5,377 nucleotides of DNA from the NCBI GenBank assembly GCA_002348365.1, contig DEBC01000109.1, positions 1,387-6,763 on the forward strand, given 5' to 3'. The translations under genes were made by a program, and so were the position numbers. Under the pieces are notes generated by a model, which did not search any database, had not been told where the DNA came from, and was given only the letters and a program-made list of their open reading frames with translations. Source of the DNA: Alphaproteobacteria bacterium UBA2966 (lineage in GTDB: Bacteria; Pseudomonadota; Alphaproteobacteria; UBA2966). Positions 1-5,377 of this stretch are shown piece by piece (positions within the stretch are counted from its first letter, which is position 1; each line of letters starts with the position of its first letter).

Positions 1-792
1 ATTACCATGGCTCCAGATGGTAGCTGGACCTATTTCGCGACGGATGTTGCCTATCACCGGGACAAGATCGATCGCGGTTTCAACAGCATGATCAACGTGT
101 GGGGCGCGGATCATGGTGGATATGTCAAACGGATGAAGGCCGCGGTGGCGGCCCTTTCGGAGGCGACCGCCGAGCTGGATATCAAGCTGTGCCAACTCGT
201 GAAGCTGACTCGGGATGGTGAACCGGTACGAATGTCCAAACGCGCAGGAAGTTTTGTGACCCTGCGCGAAGTCGTGGATGAGGTCGGCAAGGATGTTGTG
301 CGCTTTATCATGCTCACGCGCCGCAACGATGCGCCGCTTGATTTCGACTTTGCCGCAGTGACAGAGCAGTCACGAGAGAACCCCGTCTTCTACGTGCAGT
401 ACGCCCATGCTCGCGCCTGTTCGGTCCTTAGGAATGTTGCCGAAGTTCAGGGCAGCGCCCTCGACACCGAAACTCTCAAACGGGCGAAACTGGCCCGCTT
501 GACCCATGCTGAAGAGCTTGCTTTGATCAAATTACTCGGCGGATGGCCCCGCCTGGTCGAGACTGCGGCGGAGGCCCATGAACCTCATCGTGTCGCGTTC
601 TACATCCACGACGTGGCATCGGCTTTCCATCAATTTTGGAACCAGGGAAAGGAGGATCCGGATTTGCGCTTCATTGTCGATGAAGACGCGGAACTCACCC
701 TGGCGCGGGCGGCACTCGTGAAGGGTGTTGCTTTGGTCATCGCCAGTGGGCTCGAAGTGATGGGCGTTCAGCCTGTGGAGGAAATGCGCTAG
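1..792 (+). CDS. argS: Arginyl-tRNA synthetase, C-terminal part (5' end outside window)
   Basis: This is the 3' portion of arginyl-tRNA synthetase, a cytosolic class I enzyme that charges tRNA-Arg with arginine using ATP. The reading frame is open from base 1, so the ATG at 7 is an internal Met; 263 residues are visible of a protein normally about 550-590 long. Visible motifs are the ArgRS signature GADHGGY (nt 103-123), MSKRAG (nt 232-249) in the place of the KMSKS loop, and then NPVFYVQYAHAR (from about nt 385), which opens the helical DALR anticodon-binding domain that runs to the end. The C-terminus GVQPVEEMR is typical of the family. The degenerate KMSKS is common in bacterial ArgRS and does not suggest loss of function. 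The stop codon directly abuts the next ATG, so the gene is probably co-transcribed with what follows. Identification is firm; the catalytic N-terminus is not in view. Confidence 0.97.
   Translation: MTMAPDGSWTYFATDVAYHRDKIDRGFNSMINVWGADHGGYVKRMKAAVAALSEATAELDIKLCQLVKLTRDGEPVRMSKRAGSFVTLREVVDEVGKDVVRFIMLTRRNDAPLDFDFAAVTEQSRENPVFYVQYAHARACSVLRNVAEVQGSALDTETLKRAKLARLTHAEELALIKLLGGWPRLVETAAEAHEPHRVAFYIHDVASAFHQFWNQGKEDPDLRFIVDEDAELTLARAALVKGVALVIASGLEVMGVQPVEEMR
777..783 (+). promoter_or_regulatory. Shine-Dalgarno sequence for the SPOR-domain gene
   Basis: GGAGGAA lies inside the last codons of argS, with GGAGG ending 11 bases before the ATG at 793. It is the strongest ribosome-binding site in the window. 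It supports 793 as the start even though the gene abuts the argS stop codon. Confidence 0.65.
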
Positions 793-1686
793 ATGGCGTC
801 TGATACTCCGCAACCGCCGCACGACCCGCCGCCCGCATATCTGCGGCAGGGACGCATCGATCCGCCCCAGCAGGAAGAACGGTTAACGCCGGAGAACACC
901 GTTGGTCGGCGTTGGGGCGTCCCCGCGCTTATTGCATGGGTAACGCTGTCCGCATTCGCAGGTGCTCTCTGGTTCGCATATGAGCAAGGCGTCCGCAAAG
1001 GTATGGAAACGACCCCTCCGCTCATCAAGGCGGATGCCGGCCCCGTGAAAGTGCCGCCGGATGACCCCGGAGGATTGGAGGTTCCGCATCAGGACAAGGA
1101 AATATATGAGCGCATGGCGGGAGGAGAGGAATCCGGTCAGGAAGAGGCGACCCTGAGACCCGAGGCCGAGAAGCCCGCGCCCAAGGAAGAATTGTTGGCT
1201 TCAACGAGCACTGAAGATAATTCGGGTGGAACGGCGACCATCCCGGTTCCGCCTCTACCGAAGGCCACGGACACCACCGCGGCCGCAGCAGAGTCCACTT
1301 CTGCCGAAGCTGAGACGTCTGACGAATCCGCGGACACGCAATCGGAACAGGAAGAGGCGAGTTTGCCGCCGCCTGTACCTCTTGTTCCCAAGGAGACGGG
1401 CGAACAGCAAGCCGAACCCGAGAGGGTGGTTGGTTTTCGCGTTCAGCTGGGTGCCTATCGCAGCGCCGAAGCAGCCGAGAGCGACTGGGCGCGACTCAGC
1501 ACCCGGGAAGAATCGCTTCTGGGCTCTCTTGATCACGCCATCGTCCGTGCCGATCTCGGCGAACGCGGGATTTATTATCGATTGCAGGCGGGGCCCCTTG
1601 AAGGGCCCGGAGCGGCACGAACGATGTGCAACAAGCTCCAAGAACGACAACTTGGCTGCCTGGTAGTTCGGCCCGCCGCAAGGTGA
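793..1686 (+). CDS. SPOR-domain membrane protein, FtsN-like architecture
   Basis: This 297-residue protein is predicted to be anchored in the inner membrane with a periplasmic C-terminal SPOR domain, which in this family binds denuded glycan strands of septal peptidoglycan. It has a proline-rich cytoplasmic tail (1-40), one transmembrane helix (about 42-62, WGVPALIAWVTLSAFAGALW), and a block about 75-108 (PPLIKADAGPVKV then DDPGGLEVPHQDKEIYERM). I recall that block from alphaproteobacterial SPOR proteins encoded beside argS and nagZ. A low-complexity linker rich in E, S, T, A and P (about 109-210) follows, and then the SPOR domain (about 213-294: FRVQLGAYRSAEAAESDW, then YYRLQAGPLEG). There is no cleavable signal peptide. 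The ATG directly follows the argS stop and has a strong ribosome-binding site. The order tail, single helix, linker, SPOR matches FtsN, and the Caulobacter divisome FtsN is, from memory, encoded in a similar neighbourhood. A role in division is therefore an inference; it could be another SPOR protein. Confidence 0.9.
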   Translation: MASDTPQPPHDPPPAYLRQGRIDPPQQEERLTPENTVGRRWGVPALIAWVTLSAFAGALWFAYEQGVRKGMETTPPLIKADAGPVKVPPDDPGGLEVPHQDKEIYERMAGGEESGQEEATLRPEAEKPAPKEELLASTSTEDNSGGTATIPVPPLPKATDTTAAAAESTSAEAETSDESADTQSEQEEASLPPPVPLVPKETGEQQAEPERVVGFRVQLGAYRSAEAAESDWARLSTREESLLGSLDHAIVRADLGERGIYYRLQAGPLEGPGAARTMCNKLQERQLGCLVVRPAAR

Positions 1687-2714
1687 CAGAGCGGCTCGCG
1701 GCGATATTCGGATGCGCCGGTGAGATTCTCACCAAAACCGAGTCACAGTTTTTTCGAGATGTCCGGCCGTGTGGCCTCATATTATTTGCCCGCAACTGCC
1801 AGTCACCGGCTCAGGTTCGACGCCTAGTTCAGGATTTTCGGGACGCCGTGGGCATGGAGGATGTCCTGATCCTCATTGATCAGGAAGGCGGCCGCGTCTG
1901 TCGATTGACGCCGCCCCACTGGCGATTGCCCCCGGCGGCAGCTGAATTCGGCCGACTGTACGATCGTGATTTCGCATCAGGAATTGAGGCCGCCAGGCTT
2001 AACGGGCAGGTAATCGCCGCTGAACTGCATGACCTCGGCATCAATGTCGACTGTCTCCCAGTCCTTGATGTGAGGGTCGCCGGAGCCCACGACATTATCG
2101 GCGATCGAGCGTTTTCTTCGGATCCAAACACGGTGGCGGCATTGGGATCGGCCTTGAGCGACGGCCTGCTGTCGGGAGGTGTGCTACCGGTTATGAAACA
2201 TATTCCCGGACACGGACGGGCGACGGTGGATAGTCATGTTGATCTGCCGGTCGTTTGCGCGACAAGTCAGGCGCTCAACGACCTCGATTTTGTCCCGTTC
2301 AGATCACTCGCTGCGACGCCCCTGGCGATGACGGCTCATGTTGTTTTTACTTCGCTTGACGACGACCGGCCGGCTACCAGCTCTTCGAGTGTGATTTCCC
2401 TGATTCGCCATGACCTCGGGTTCGACGGCTTGTTGTTGACCGATGATCTCTCCATGCAAGCCTTGCCGGGGACGATGGCCGAACGTGCAATCGCCTCGCG
2501 AACTGCCGGGTGTGACCTGCTCCTTCACTGCAACGGCGATCCACGCGAGATGGAAGCCGTTGCTGAACATGGCGGGCCGCTGGATGATGCGGGCCGGCGC
2601 CGATTGAGTTTGGCGTTGGCACGACTGGCAGAACCAGAACCGGTAGATATACCGGCCGCGATCGCCCGGATCGACGCACTACTGGCGAAGACAGCTGAAG
2701 CAAACGGTCCATGA
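1683..2714 (+). CDS. nagZ: Beta-N-acetylhexosaminidase NagZ (GH3), peptidoglycan recycling
   Basis: This is a cytosolic family GH3 enzyme that releases N-acetylglucosamine from GlcNAc-1,6-anhydroMurNAc-peptides during cell-wall recycling; in some bacteria its product feeds beta-lactamase induction. It is 343 residues long, normal for the single-domain proteobacterial form. Visible motifs are IDQEGGRV (65-72), KHIPGHG (172-178, substrate binding), DSH (183-185, the flexible-loop Asp/His acid-base dyad typical of NagZ), and LLLTDDLSM (250-258), whose first Asp, about 254, is the expected nucleophile. No signal peptide or membrane segment is seen. I chose GTG 1683 because it overlaps the previous stop as GTGA, and because homologous NagZ proteins begin just before the FGCAG segment. 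A GTG in the same frame at 1626 would add 19 residues encoded inside the SPOR coding region. No good ribosome-binding site precedes 1683, so translation probably depends on coupling. Confidence 0.95.
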   Translation: MTERLAAIFGCAGEILTKTESQFFRDVRPCGLILFARNCQSPAQVRRLVQDFRDAVGMEDVLILIDQEGGRVCRLTPPHWRLPPAAAEFGRLYDRDFASGIEAARLNGQVIAAELHDLGINVDCLPVLDVRVAGAHDIIGDRAFSSDPNTVAALGSALSDGLLSGGVLPVMKHIPGHGRATVDSHVDLPVVCATSQALNDLDFVPFRSLAATPLAMTAHVVFTSLDDDRPATSSSSVISLIRHDLGFDGLLLTDDLSMQALPGTMAERAIASRTAGCDLLLHCNGDPREMEAVAEHGGPLDDAGRRRLSLALARLAEPEPVDIPAAIARIDALLAKTAEANGP

Positions 2715-3397
2715 TCTCAGAGTTTGCATACGAGGTATCCGTCTGGATTGTTCCCGTGCTGGTCGCCGTCACGTTCCACGAGGCCGCCCACGGCTATGTT
2801 GCGTGGAAACTCGGCGACGACACGGCCTACAGATTGCGGCGCGTTTCTTTCAATCCGTTTCGCCACATCGACACGTTTGGCACGATCCTGTTGCCGGCGC
2901 TCTTGCTGGTGATGTCGGGTGGCCGAATCATGTTCGGGTATGCCAAACCTGTTCCGGTCAATTTCGGCCAACTCAACAATCCCCGCCGGGATATGGTGTT
3001 GGTGGCCCTTGCGGGACCCGTGACAAATCTGGGGCTCGCATTCGTATCCGCGTTTCTCCTTCATTTTCTGGAGATCTTCCCCGACGATATCGCGGTATGG
3101 CTGTCGGAGACGCTGGGGCGTTCGGTCATACTCAACCTCGTGCTTGCCGTGTTCAACATGCTGCCGCTTCCGCCATTGGATGGTGGTCGAGTAGCCGTGG
3201 GACTGCTGCCGCCGGTGCTGGCGATACCTTTGGCCAGACTGGAGCGGTACGGCATGATGATCCTGATCTTGTTGCTGTTCGTGCTTCCACCTCTGAGCGG
3301 ATACCTGGGTGTTCGGATGAATCTATTCGAACTGGTAATTTGGCCGCCGGTAAAGGTATTGTTGGATTTGATTACCGTCTTGAGCGGGCACGTGTAG
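2711..3397 (+). CDS. Site-2 protease family (M50) membrane metalloprotease
   Basis: This is a 228-residue integral membrane zinc protease of the site-2 protease family, which cuts transmembrane substrates within the membrane. The N-terminal helix carries the zinc motif HEAAH (23-27, HExxH with catalytic Glu24). NPFRHID (48-54) follows and is typical of the compact bacterial group. A central hydrophobic segment (about 57-70) precedes AGP with Asn106 (101-106). NMLPLPPLDGGR (149-160) supplies the third zinc ligand, Asp157. Further hydrophobic helices lie at about 105-120, 139-150, 160-175, 181-198 and 205-225. All expected catalytic residues are present. No PDZ domain is seen, unlike RseP, so this is the short type, whose substrates are mostly unknown. 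The ATG overlaps the nagZ stop as ATGA, with only a weak GAAG (2697-2700) as a ribosome-binding site, so it is probably translationally coupled. Family assignment is firm; substrate and physiological role are not known from sequence. Confidence 0.93.
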   Translation: MISEFAYEVSVWIVPVLVAVTFHEAAHGYVAWKLGDDTAYRLRRVSFNPFRHIDTFGTILLPALLLVMSGGRIMFGYAKPVPVNFGQLNNPRRDMVLVALAGPVTNLGLAFVSAFLLHFLEIFPDDIAVWLSETLGRSVILNLVLAVFNMLPLPPLDGGRVAVGLLPPVLAIPLARLERYGMMILILLLFVLPPLSGYLGVRMNLFELVIWPPVKVLLDLITVLSGHV

Positions 3398-3402
3398 ATA
3401 CC

Positions 3403-4212
3403 TTGAACTCCGATAGTAGAGACGACGTTTGGTCCAACCCTGTACGGGATGACGCGGACGACGCTTCTTTGGTCGTGGACATTGACGGCTACGAAGGCCC
3501 ACTGGATGTCTTGCTGGTATTGGCACGTTCCCAGAAGGTCGATCTGACTCAGATTTCCATTCTGCAACTTGCCGAGCAGTATCTGGCCTTCATCGCTGAG
3601 GCGCGGCGCCTCAGTCTGGAAGTTGCTGCGGATTACCTGGTGATGGCCGCTTGGCTCGCCTACCTCAAATCGCGGCTGCTTCTTCCGGAAGTCGAGGATG
3701 AAAATGGGCCAAGCGGACCGGAACTCGCGGCGCATCTGACATTTCAATTGCAGCGTCTTGAGGCCATGCGGGAGGCAGCTGCACAACTCATGGCTCTAAA
3801 TCGACTGGGTCGAGATGTTTTCGAACGAGGGCAGCCCGAAGGTATCAGGGTCGTCCGTAATTCAGTTTACGAAGTATCCGTATTCGAACTCTTGCGTGCC
3901 TATGCGGATCACCGGGTCCGAGCTGCGAATGAGCCATACAGCATCGCCGCCCGAGAACTGTTTTCTATGGAGCAGGCCCATGAACGGCTACGTCGCGTTC
4001 TGGGCGATATACCCGGATGGGAAAGGCTGGAAACGTTTCTGCCTCCGGAAATCAAAGGCACGATGGTGTATCGTTCGGCGGTGTCAGCCATGTTGGGTGC
4101 CAGCCTGGAGATGGCCAAGTCAGGCCAAGTCAAGCTCCGTCAAACGCAGACCTTCGGTCCAATCTACATGCGTCGTAGGCAACAGGACGATGGCGCGTCC
4201 GAAGATGGTTGA
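3403..4212 (+). CDS. scpA: Segregation and condensation protein A (kleisin of Smc-ScpAB)
   Basis: ScpA is the kleisin subunit that bridges the two heads of the Smc dimer and, with ScpB, forms the bacterial condensin that organises and segregates replicated chromosomes. The call is 269 residues. The N-terminal domain shows YEGPLDVLL (30-38), KVDLTQISILQLAEQYL (45-61) and DYLVMAAWLAYLKSRLLLP (77-95), the region that contacts the Smc neck. A helical middle (about 107-200) is the ScpB-binding part. The C-terminal winged-helix segment ends with VKLRQTQTFGPIYMRRR (243-259) and would bind the Smc head. The frame is open far upstream into the protease gene, so the start must be chosen. TTG 3403 lies 5 bases after the protease stop and leaves about 22 residues before the conserved LVVDIDGYEGPLD, as in related proteins. 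GTG 3475 is an alternative but would remove family-typical N-terminal sequence. No clear ribosome-binding site precedes TTG, so coupling is likely. Confidence 0.93.
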   Translation: MNSDSRDDVWSNPVRDDADDASLVVDIDGYEGPLDVLLVLARSQKVDLTQISILQLAEQYLAFIAEARRLSLEVAADYLVMAAWLAYLKSRLLLPEVEDENGPSGPELAAHLTFQLQRLEAMREAAAQLMALNRLGRDVFERGQPEGIRVVRNSVYEVSVFELLRAYADHRVRAANEPYSIAARELFSMEQAHERLRRVLGDIPGWERLETFLPPEIKGTMVYRSAVSAMLGASLEMAKSGQVKLRQTQTFGPIYMRRRQQDDGASEDG

Positions 4213-4234
4213 CTCCAAAGCAGTGACTGAGGTC

Positions 4235-4240
4235 TAGGAA
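4235..4240 (+). promoter_or_regulatory. Shine-Dalgarno sequence for scpB
   Basis: TAGGAA lies in the short scpA-scpB gap, with AGG ending 6 bases before the ATG at 4245. A second weak candidate, GAGG, sits at 4229-4232. This supports independent ribosome entry for scpB, in contrast to the overlapping genes upstream. Confidence 0.6.
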
Positions 4241-4244
4241 CGGT

Positions 4245-4886
4245 ATGAGCGTCGATCAACAACATCTGCGCATGGTGGAGGCATTACTATTTGCAGCTGC
4301 CGAACCTCTGGACAACGCGAGTATTCAGGCTCGCCTGCCCAATGATGTCGATGTGCCCGCCGCCCTGAAGATGCTCGAAGACGCGTATCGGGAACGTGGC
4401 GTCAATCTTGTGCATGTCGCCGGAAAGTGGACATTGAGAACGGCGCCTGATCTCAAGTTTCTCTTGCAGAAAGAAACTCAGGTTACCCGGCGCCTGAGCC
4501 GTGCCGCGACTGAGACGCTTGCAATTATTGCTTATCACCAACCTGTCACGCGGGCGGAGGTGGAAGAGATTCGAGGTGTTGGGCTTAGCCGCGGCACACT
4601 CGATCTGCTCCTGGAAATCGGTTGGATCCGGCCCAAAGGGCGTCGCCGCACTCCGGGCCGACCGGTCACTTACGGCACCACTGAGGAGTTCCTGGAGCAC
4701 TTTGGCTTTGATGCCATTGAGGAGCTGCCTGGCCTCGACGAGTTGAAGGCATCGGGTATGCTGCAGCCTCGGCCGCCGGCATCGCTGGTCGAAGAAGTAC
4801 GATCCCAGGCCGCTACAGACCGTGATGAAGACGAAGAGCCTGTTGGCGATGCCGAGATTGCAGAGTTTCCTCGTCCGGTCGAATAG
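4245..4886 (+). CDS. scpB: Segregation and condensation protein B (kite subunit of Smc-ScpAB)
   Basis: ScpB is the small winged-helix (kite) subunit that dimerises and clamps the middle of ScpA in the Smc-ScpAB condensin. It has 213 residues, normal for the family. The first winged helix spans about 8-75 (RMVEALLFAAAEPLD at 9-23, HVAGKWTLRTAPDL at 57-70). The second spans about 84-165, with LSRAATETLAIIAYHQPVTR (84-103), EVEEIRGVG (105-113), GRRRTPGRPVTYGTT (132-146) and FLEHFG (149-154). The last roughly 35 residues are acidic and probably disordered. The ATG has a good AGGAA ribosome-binding site. The 32-base gap to scpA contains no promoter or terminator that I can see, so the two are co-transcribed, as expected for subunits of one complex. 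It appears to be the last gene of the run, with a 200-base intergenic region downstream. Confidence 0.95.
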   Translation: MSVDQQHLRMVEALLFAAAEPLDNASIQARLPNDVDVPAALKMLEDAYRERGVNLVHVAGKWTLRTAPDLKFLLQKETQVTRRLSRAATETLAIIAYHQPVTRAEVEEIRGVGLSRGTLDLLLEIGWIRPKGRRRTPGRPVTYGTTEEFLEHFGFDAIEELPGLDELKASGMLQPRPPASLVEEVRSQAATDRDEDEEPVGDAEIAEFPRPVE

Positions 4887-4969
4887 CCTCGCTGGCAAAT
4901 TCGTTTCGCGTAGACGTGATGAAATCTAAACATGTTGAACTTGCTGCGGGGCAGCCGTCACCTAATCGT

Positions 4970-4988
4970 GCAAATAATAATGACTTGC
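4970..4988. promoter_or_regulatory. Putative Fur box (iron-responsive operator)
   Basis: The 19-base site GCAAATAATAATGACTTGC is an imperfect palindrome centred on A4979, with 7 of 9 symmetric pairs matching and flanking T (4969) and A (4989) extending the symmetry. It matches the commonly seen extended Fur box GCAAATGATAATCATTTGC at 16 of 19 positions, and the canonical E. coli 19-mer GATAATGATAATCATTATC at 12 of 19, by my own count. It lies 98 bases upstream of an Fe(III) ABC transporter permease gene and overlaps the most likely -35 region. Fur bound to iron at such a site would repress the promoter when iron is plentiful. The assignment rests on consensus similarity and gene context, not on a scored matrix. 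Confidence 0.62.
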
Positions 4989-5012
4989 AACACCTGTGCT
5001 CTTCTATATTTT
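4985..5012 (+). promoter_or_regulatory. Possible sigma-70-type promoter for the iron permease
   Basis: TTGCAA (4985-4990) could be a -35 element, paired with TATTTT (5007-5012) at 16 bases. TATATT (5005-5010) is the better -10 (5 of 6 matches to TATAAT), but it leaves only 14 bases to TTGCAA and would need a weaker -35 near 4981-4987. Either choice places the putative Fur box over the -35 region and predicts a leader of roughly 70 bases. The elements are weak and the call is tentative. Confidence 0.35.
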
Positions 5013-5082
5013 TCATTGATATAGCGTCGATAAGGCCCTAAGCCGGATCGCCGCTTCCGTATAACTCTGCAAGGTTGAGATG

Positions 5083-5098
5083 AACCGTGAGCACGGTT
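5083..5098. repeat. Inverted repeat spanning the permease start codon
   Basis: AACCGTGAGCACGGTT is a perfect 7-base inverted repeat (AACCGTG / CACGGTT) around a central AG. In RNA it could form a 6-base-pair stem with a GAGC tetraloop. The proposed GTG start (5087-5089) lies at the stem-loop boundary, so folding could hide the initiation site; as DNA it could instead be a small operator. A repeat of this length can also arise by chance. Confidence 0.45.
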
Positions 5099-5377
5099 GG
5101 TGACACCGCTCGGACTGTATTGACGCCGGTTCACCGGCATTTCCGTCTGAATCGCTGGAGTTTATTTGCTCTCGCAATCGCCGCGATGGTTGCGATCCCC
5201 ATAATCGTGGTCTTGAGTTTTGTGTTTGCTCCGGCCAGTGATGTGTGGCACCACCTCGCGTCAACTGTGCTGACGCGCTACACCGCAAATACGCTGTGGC
5301 TGGTGGTGGGCGTCAGTTTCGCGACTTTGGTGACAGGCGTCGGGGCGGCGTGGTTGGTCACCATGTGTCGGTTCCCC
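5087..5377 (+). CDS. Fe(III) ABC transporter permease, N-terminal part (3' end outside window)
   Basis: These are the first 97 residues of an inner-membrane permease resembling the FbpB/SfuB/AfuB family, which pairs with a periplasmic ferric-iron-binding protein and an ATPase to import Fe(III). A basic cytoplasmic N-terminus (1-24) is followed by a first membrane segment (about 25-48, LFALAIAAMVAIPIIVVLSF). The family-typical stretch FAPASDVWHHL (47-57) and VLTRYTANTLWLVVGV (61-76) comes next, then a second helix (about 68-92) ending in AAWLVTMCRFP. The family usually has over 500 residues with two fused permease halves. The GTG at 5087 is the first possible start in this frame, because TGA at 5081-5083 stops the frame just upstream. 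GAGA (5077-5080) could serve as its ribosome-binding site. A Fur-box-like site upstream fits iron-controlled expression. The general permease call is firm; the iron substrate is inferred from family resemblance and that site. Confidence 0.85.
   Translation, partial: MSTVGDTARTVLTPVHRHFRLNRWSLFALAIAAMVAIPIIVVLSFVFAPASDVWHHLASTVLTRYTANTLWLVVGVSFATLVTGVGAAWLVTMCRFP

Noticed and set aside
232..249. MSKRAG in place of KMSKS in ArgRS, considered as a defective active site
   Set aside because: Many bacterial arginyl-tRNA synthetases have a degenerate KMSKS loop and remain active; this is normal for the family.
1138..1360. 13-base direct repeat CAGGAAGAGGCGA at 1138-1150 and 1348-1360
   Set aside because: Both copies encode QEEA within the low-complexity acidic linker of the SPOR protein, where repeated codons are expected.
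1591..1608. GC-rich hairpin GGGCCC-CTTGAA-GGGCCC
   Set aside because: It lies inside the SPOR domain coding sequence and encodes the ordinary family stretch AGPLEGPG. No T-tract follows, so it is not a terminator.
2803..3402. Open frame extending scpA 200 codons upstream through the protease gene
   Set aside because: It overlaps the real protease frame, shows no conserved sequence, and the ScpA family begins near 3403. It reflects a GC-rich shadow frame without stops.
4205..4237. 10-codon ORF (ATG at 4205, TAG at 4235) bridging the end of scpA and the scpB ribosome-binding site
   Set aside because: It has no clear ribosome-binding site and is the tail of a shadow frame. The overlap of its stop with TAGGAA is suggestive of coupling but too short to support as a gene.
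4287..4898. 203-residue antisense open frame opposite scpB, and similar antisense frames opposite the other genes
   Set aside because: Each lies opposite a well-recognised conserved gene, shows no family motif, and fits the long antisense frames expected from GC-rich codon use.
4943..4955. Short hairpin GCTGC-GGG-GCAGC after scpB, considered as a terminator
   Set aside because: The stem is only 5 base pairs with a 3-base loop and no T-run follows. I cannot support an intrinsic terminator anywhere in 4887-5086.

Overview
The window reads as the conserved chromosome of an alphaproteobacterium, plausibly Rhodospirillales-like. The evidence is gene order and protein character: argS, then a SPOR-domain protein, nagZ, scpA and scpB is a classic alphaproteobacterial run, and the GC-rich codon use fits. 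I cannot name a genus. All genes are on the + strand. I see no mobile element, CRISPR array, tRNA or rRNA.

Layout: (1) 1-792, the 3' part of argS (arginyl-tRNA synthetase), cut by the window edge. (2) 793-1686, a membrane-anchored SPOR-domain protein with an FtsN-like architecture. (3) 1683-2714, nagZ, a cytosolic peptidoglycan-recycling glucosaminidase. (4) 2711-3397, an M50 site-2 protease family integral membrane metalloprotease. (5) 3403-4212, scpA, and (6) 4245-4886, scpB, the kleisin and kite subunits of the Smc-ScpAB condensin. (7) 4887-5086, a 200-base intergenic region with a convincing Fur-box-like palindrome and a weak promoter. (8) 5087 to the window end, the N-terminal 97 residues of an Fe(III) (FbpB/SfuB-type) ABC transporter permease, cut by the window edge.

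Genes 1-6 look like one transcription unit. argS and the SPOR gene abut (TAG then ATG). SPOR/nagZ and nagZ/protease each overlap by 4 bases (GTGA and ATGA). The protease and scpA are separated by 5 bases, and scpA and scpB by 32. The set links translation (argS), envelope and division (SPOR protein, NagZ), membrane proteolysis (site-2 protease) and chromosome segregation (ScpAB). After scpB the unit appears to end, and an iron-uptake gene with its own regulatory region begins. The tatABC genes that often follow scpB in this class are not the next gene here.

Most of the window is ordinary housekeeping sequence. The points worth a second look are the putative Fur operator before the permease, an inverted repeat covering the permease start codon with a competing upstream ATG, and the tightly coupled site-2 protease of unknown substrate inside a division/segregation operon. 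I found no convincing undescribed system.
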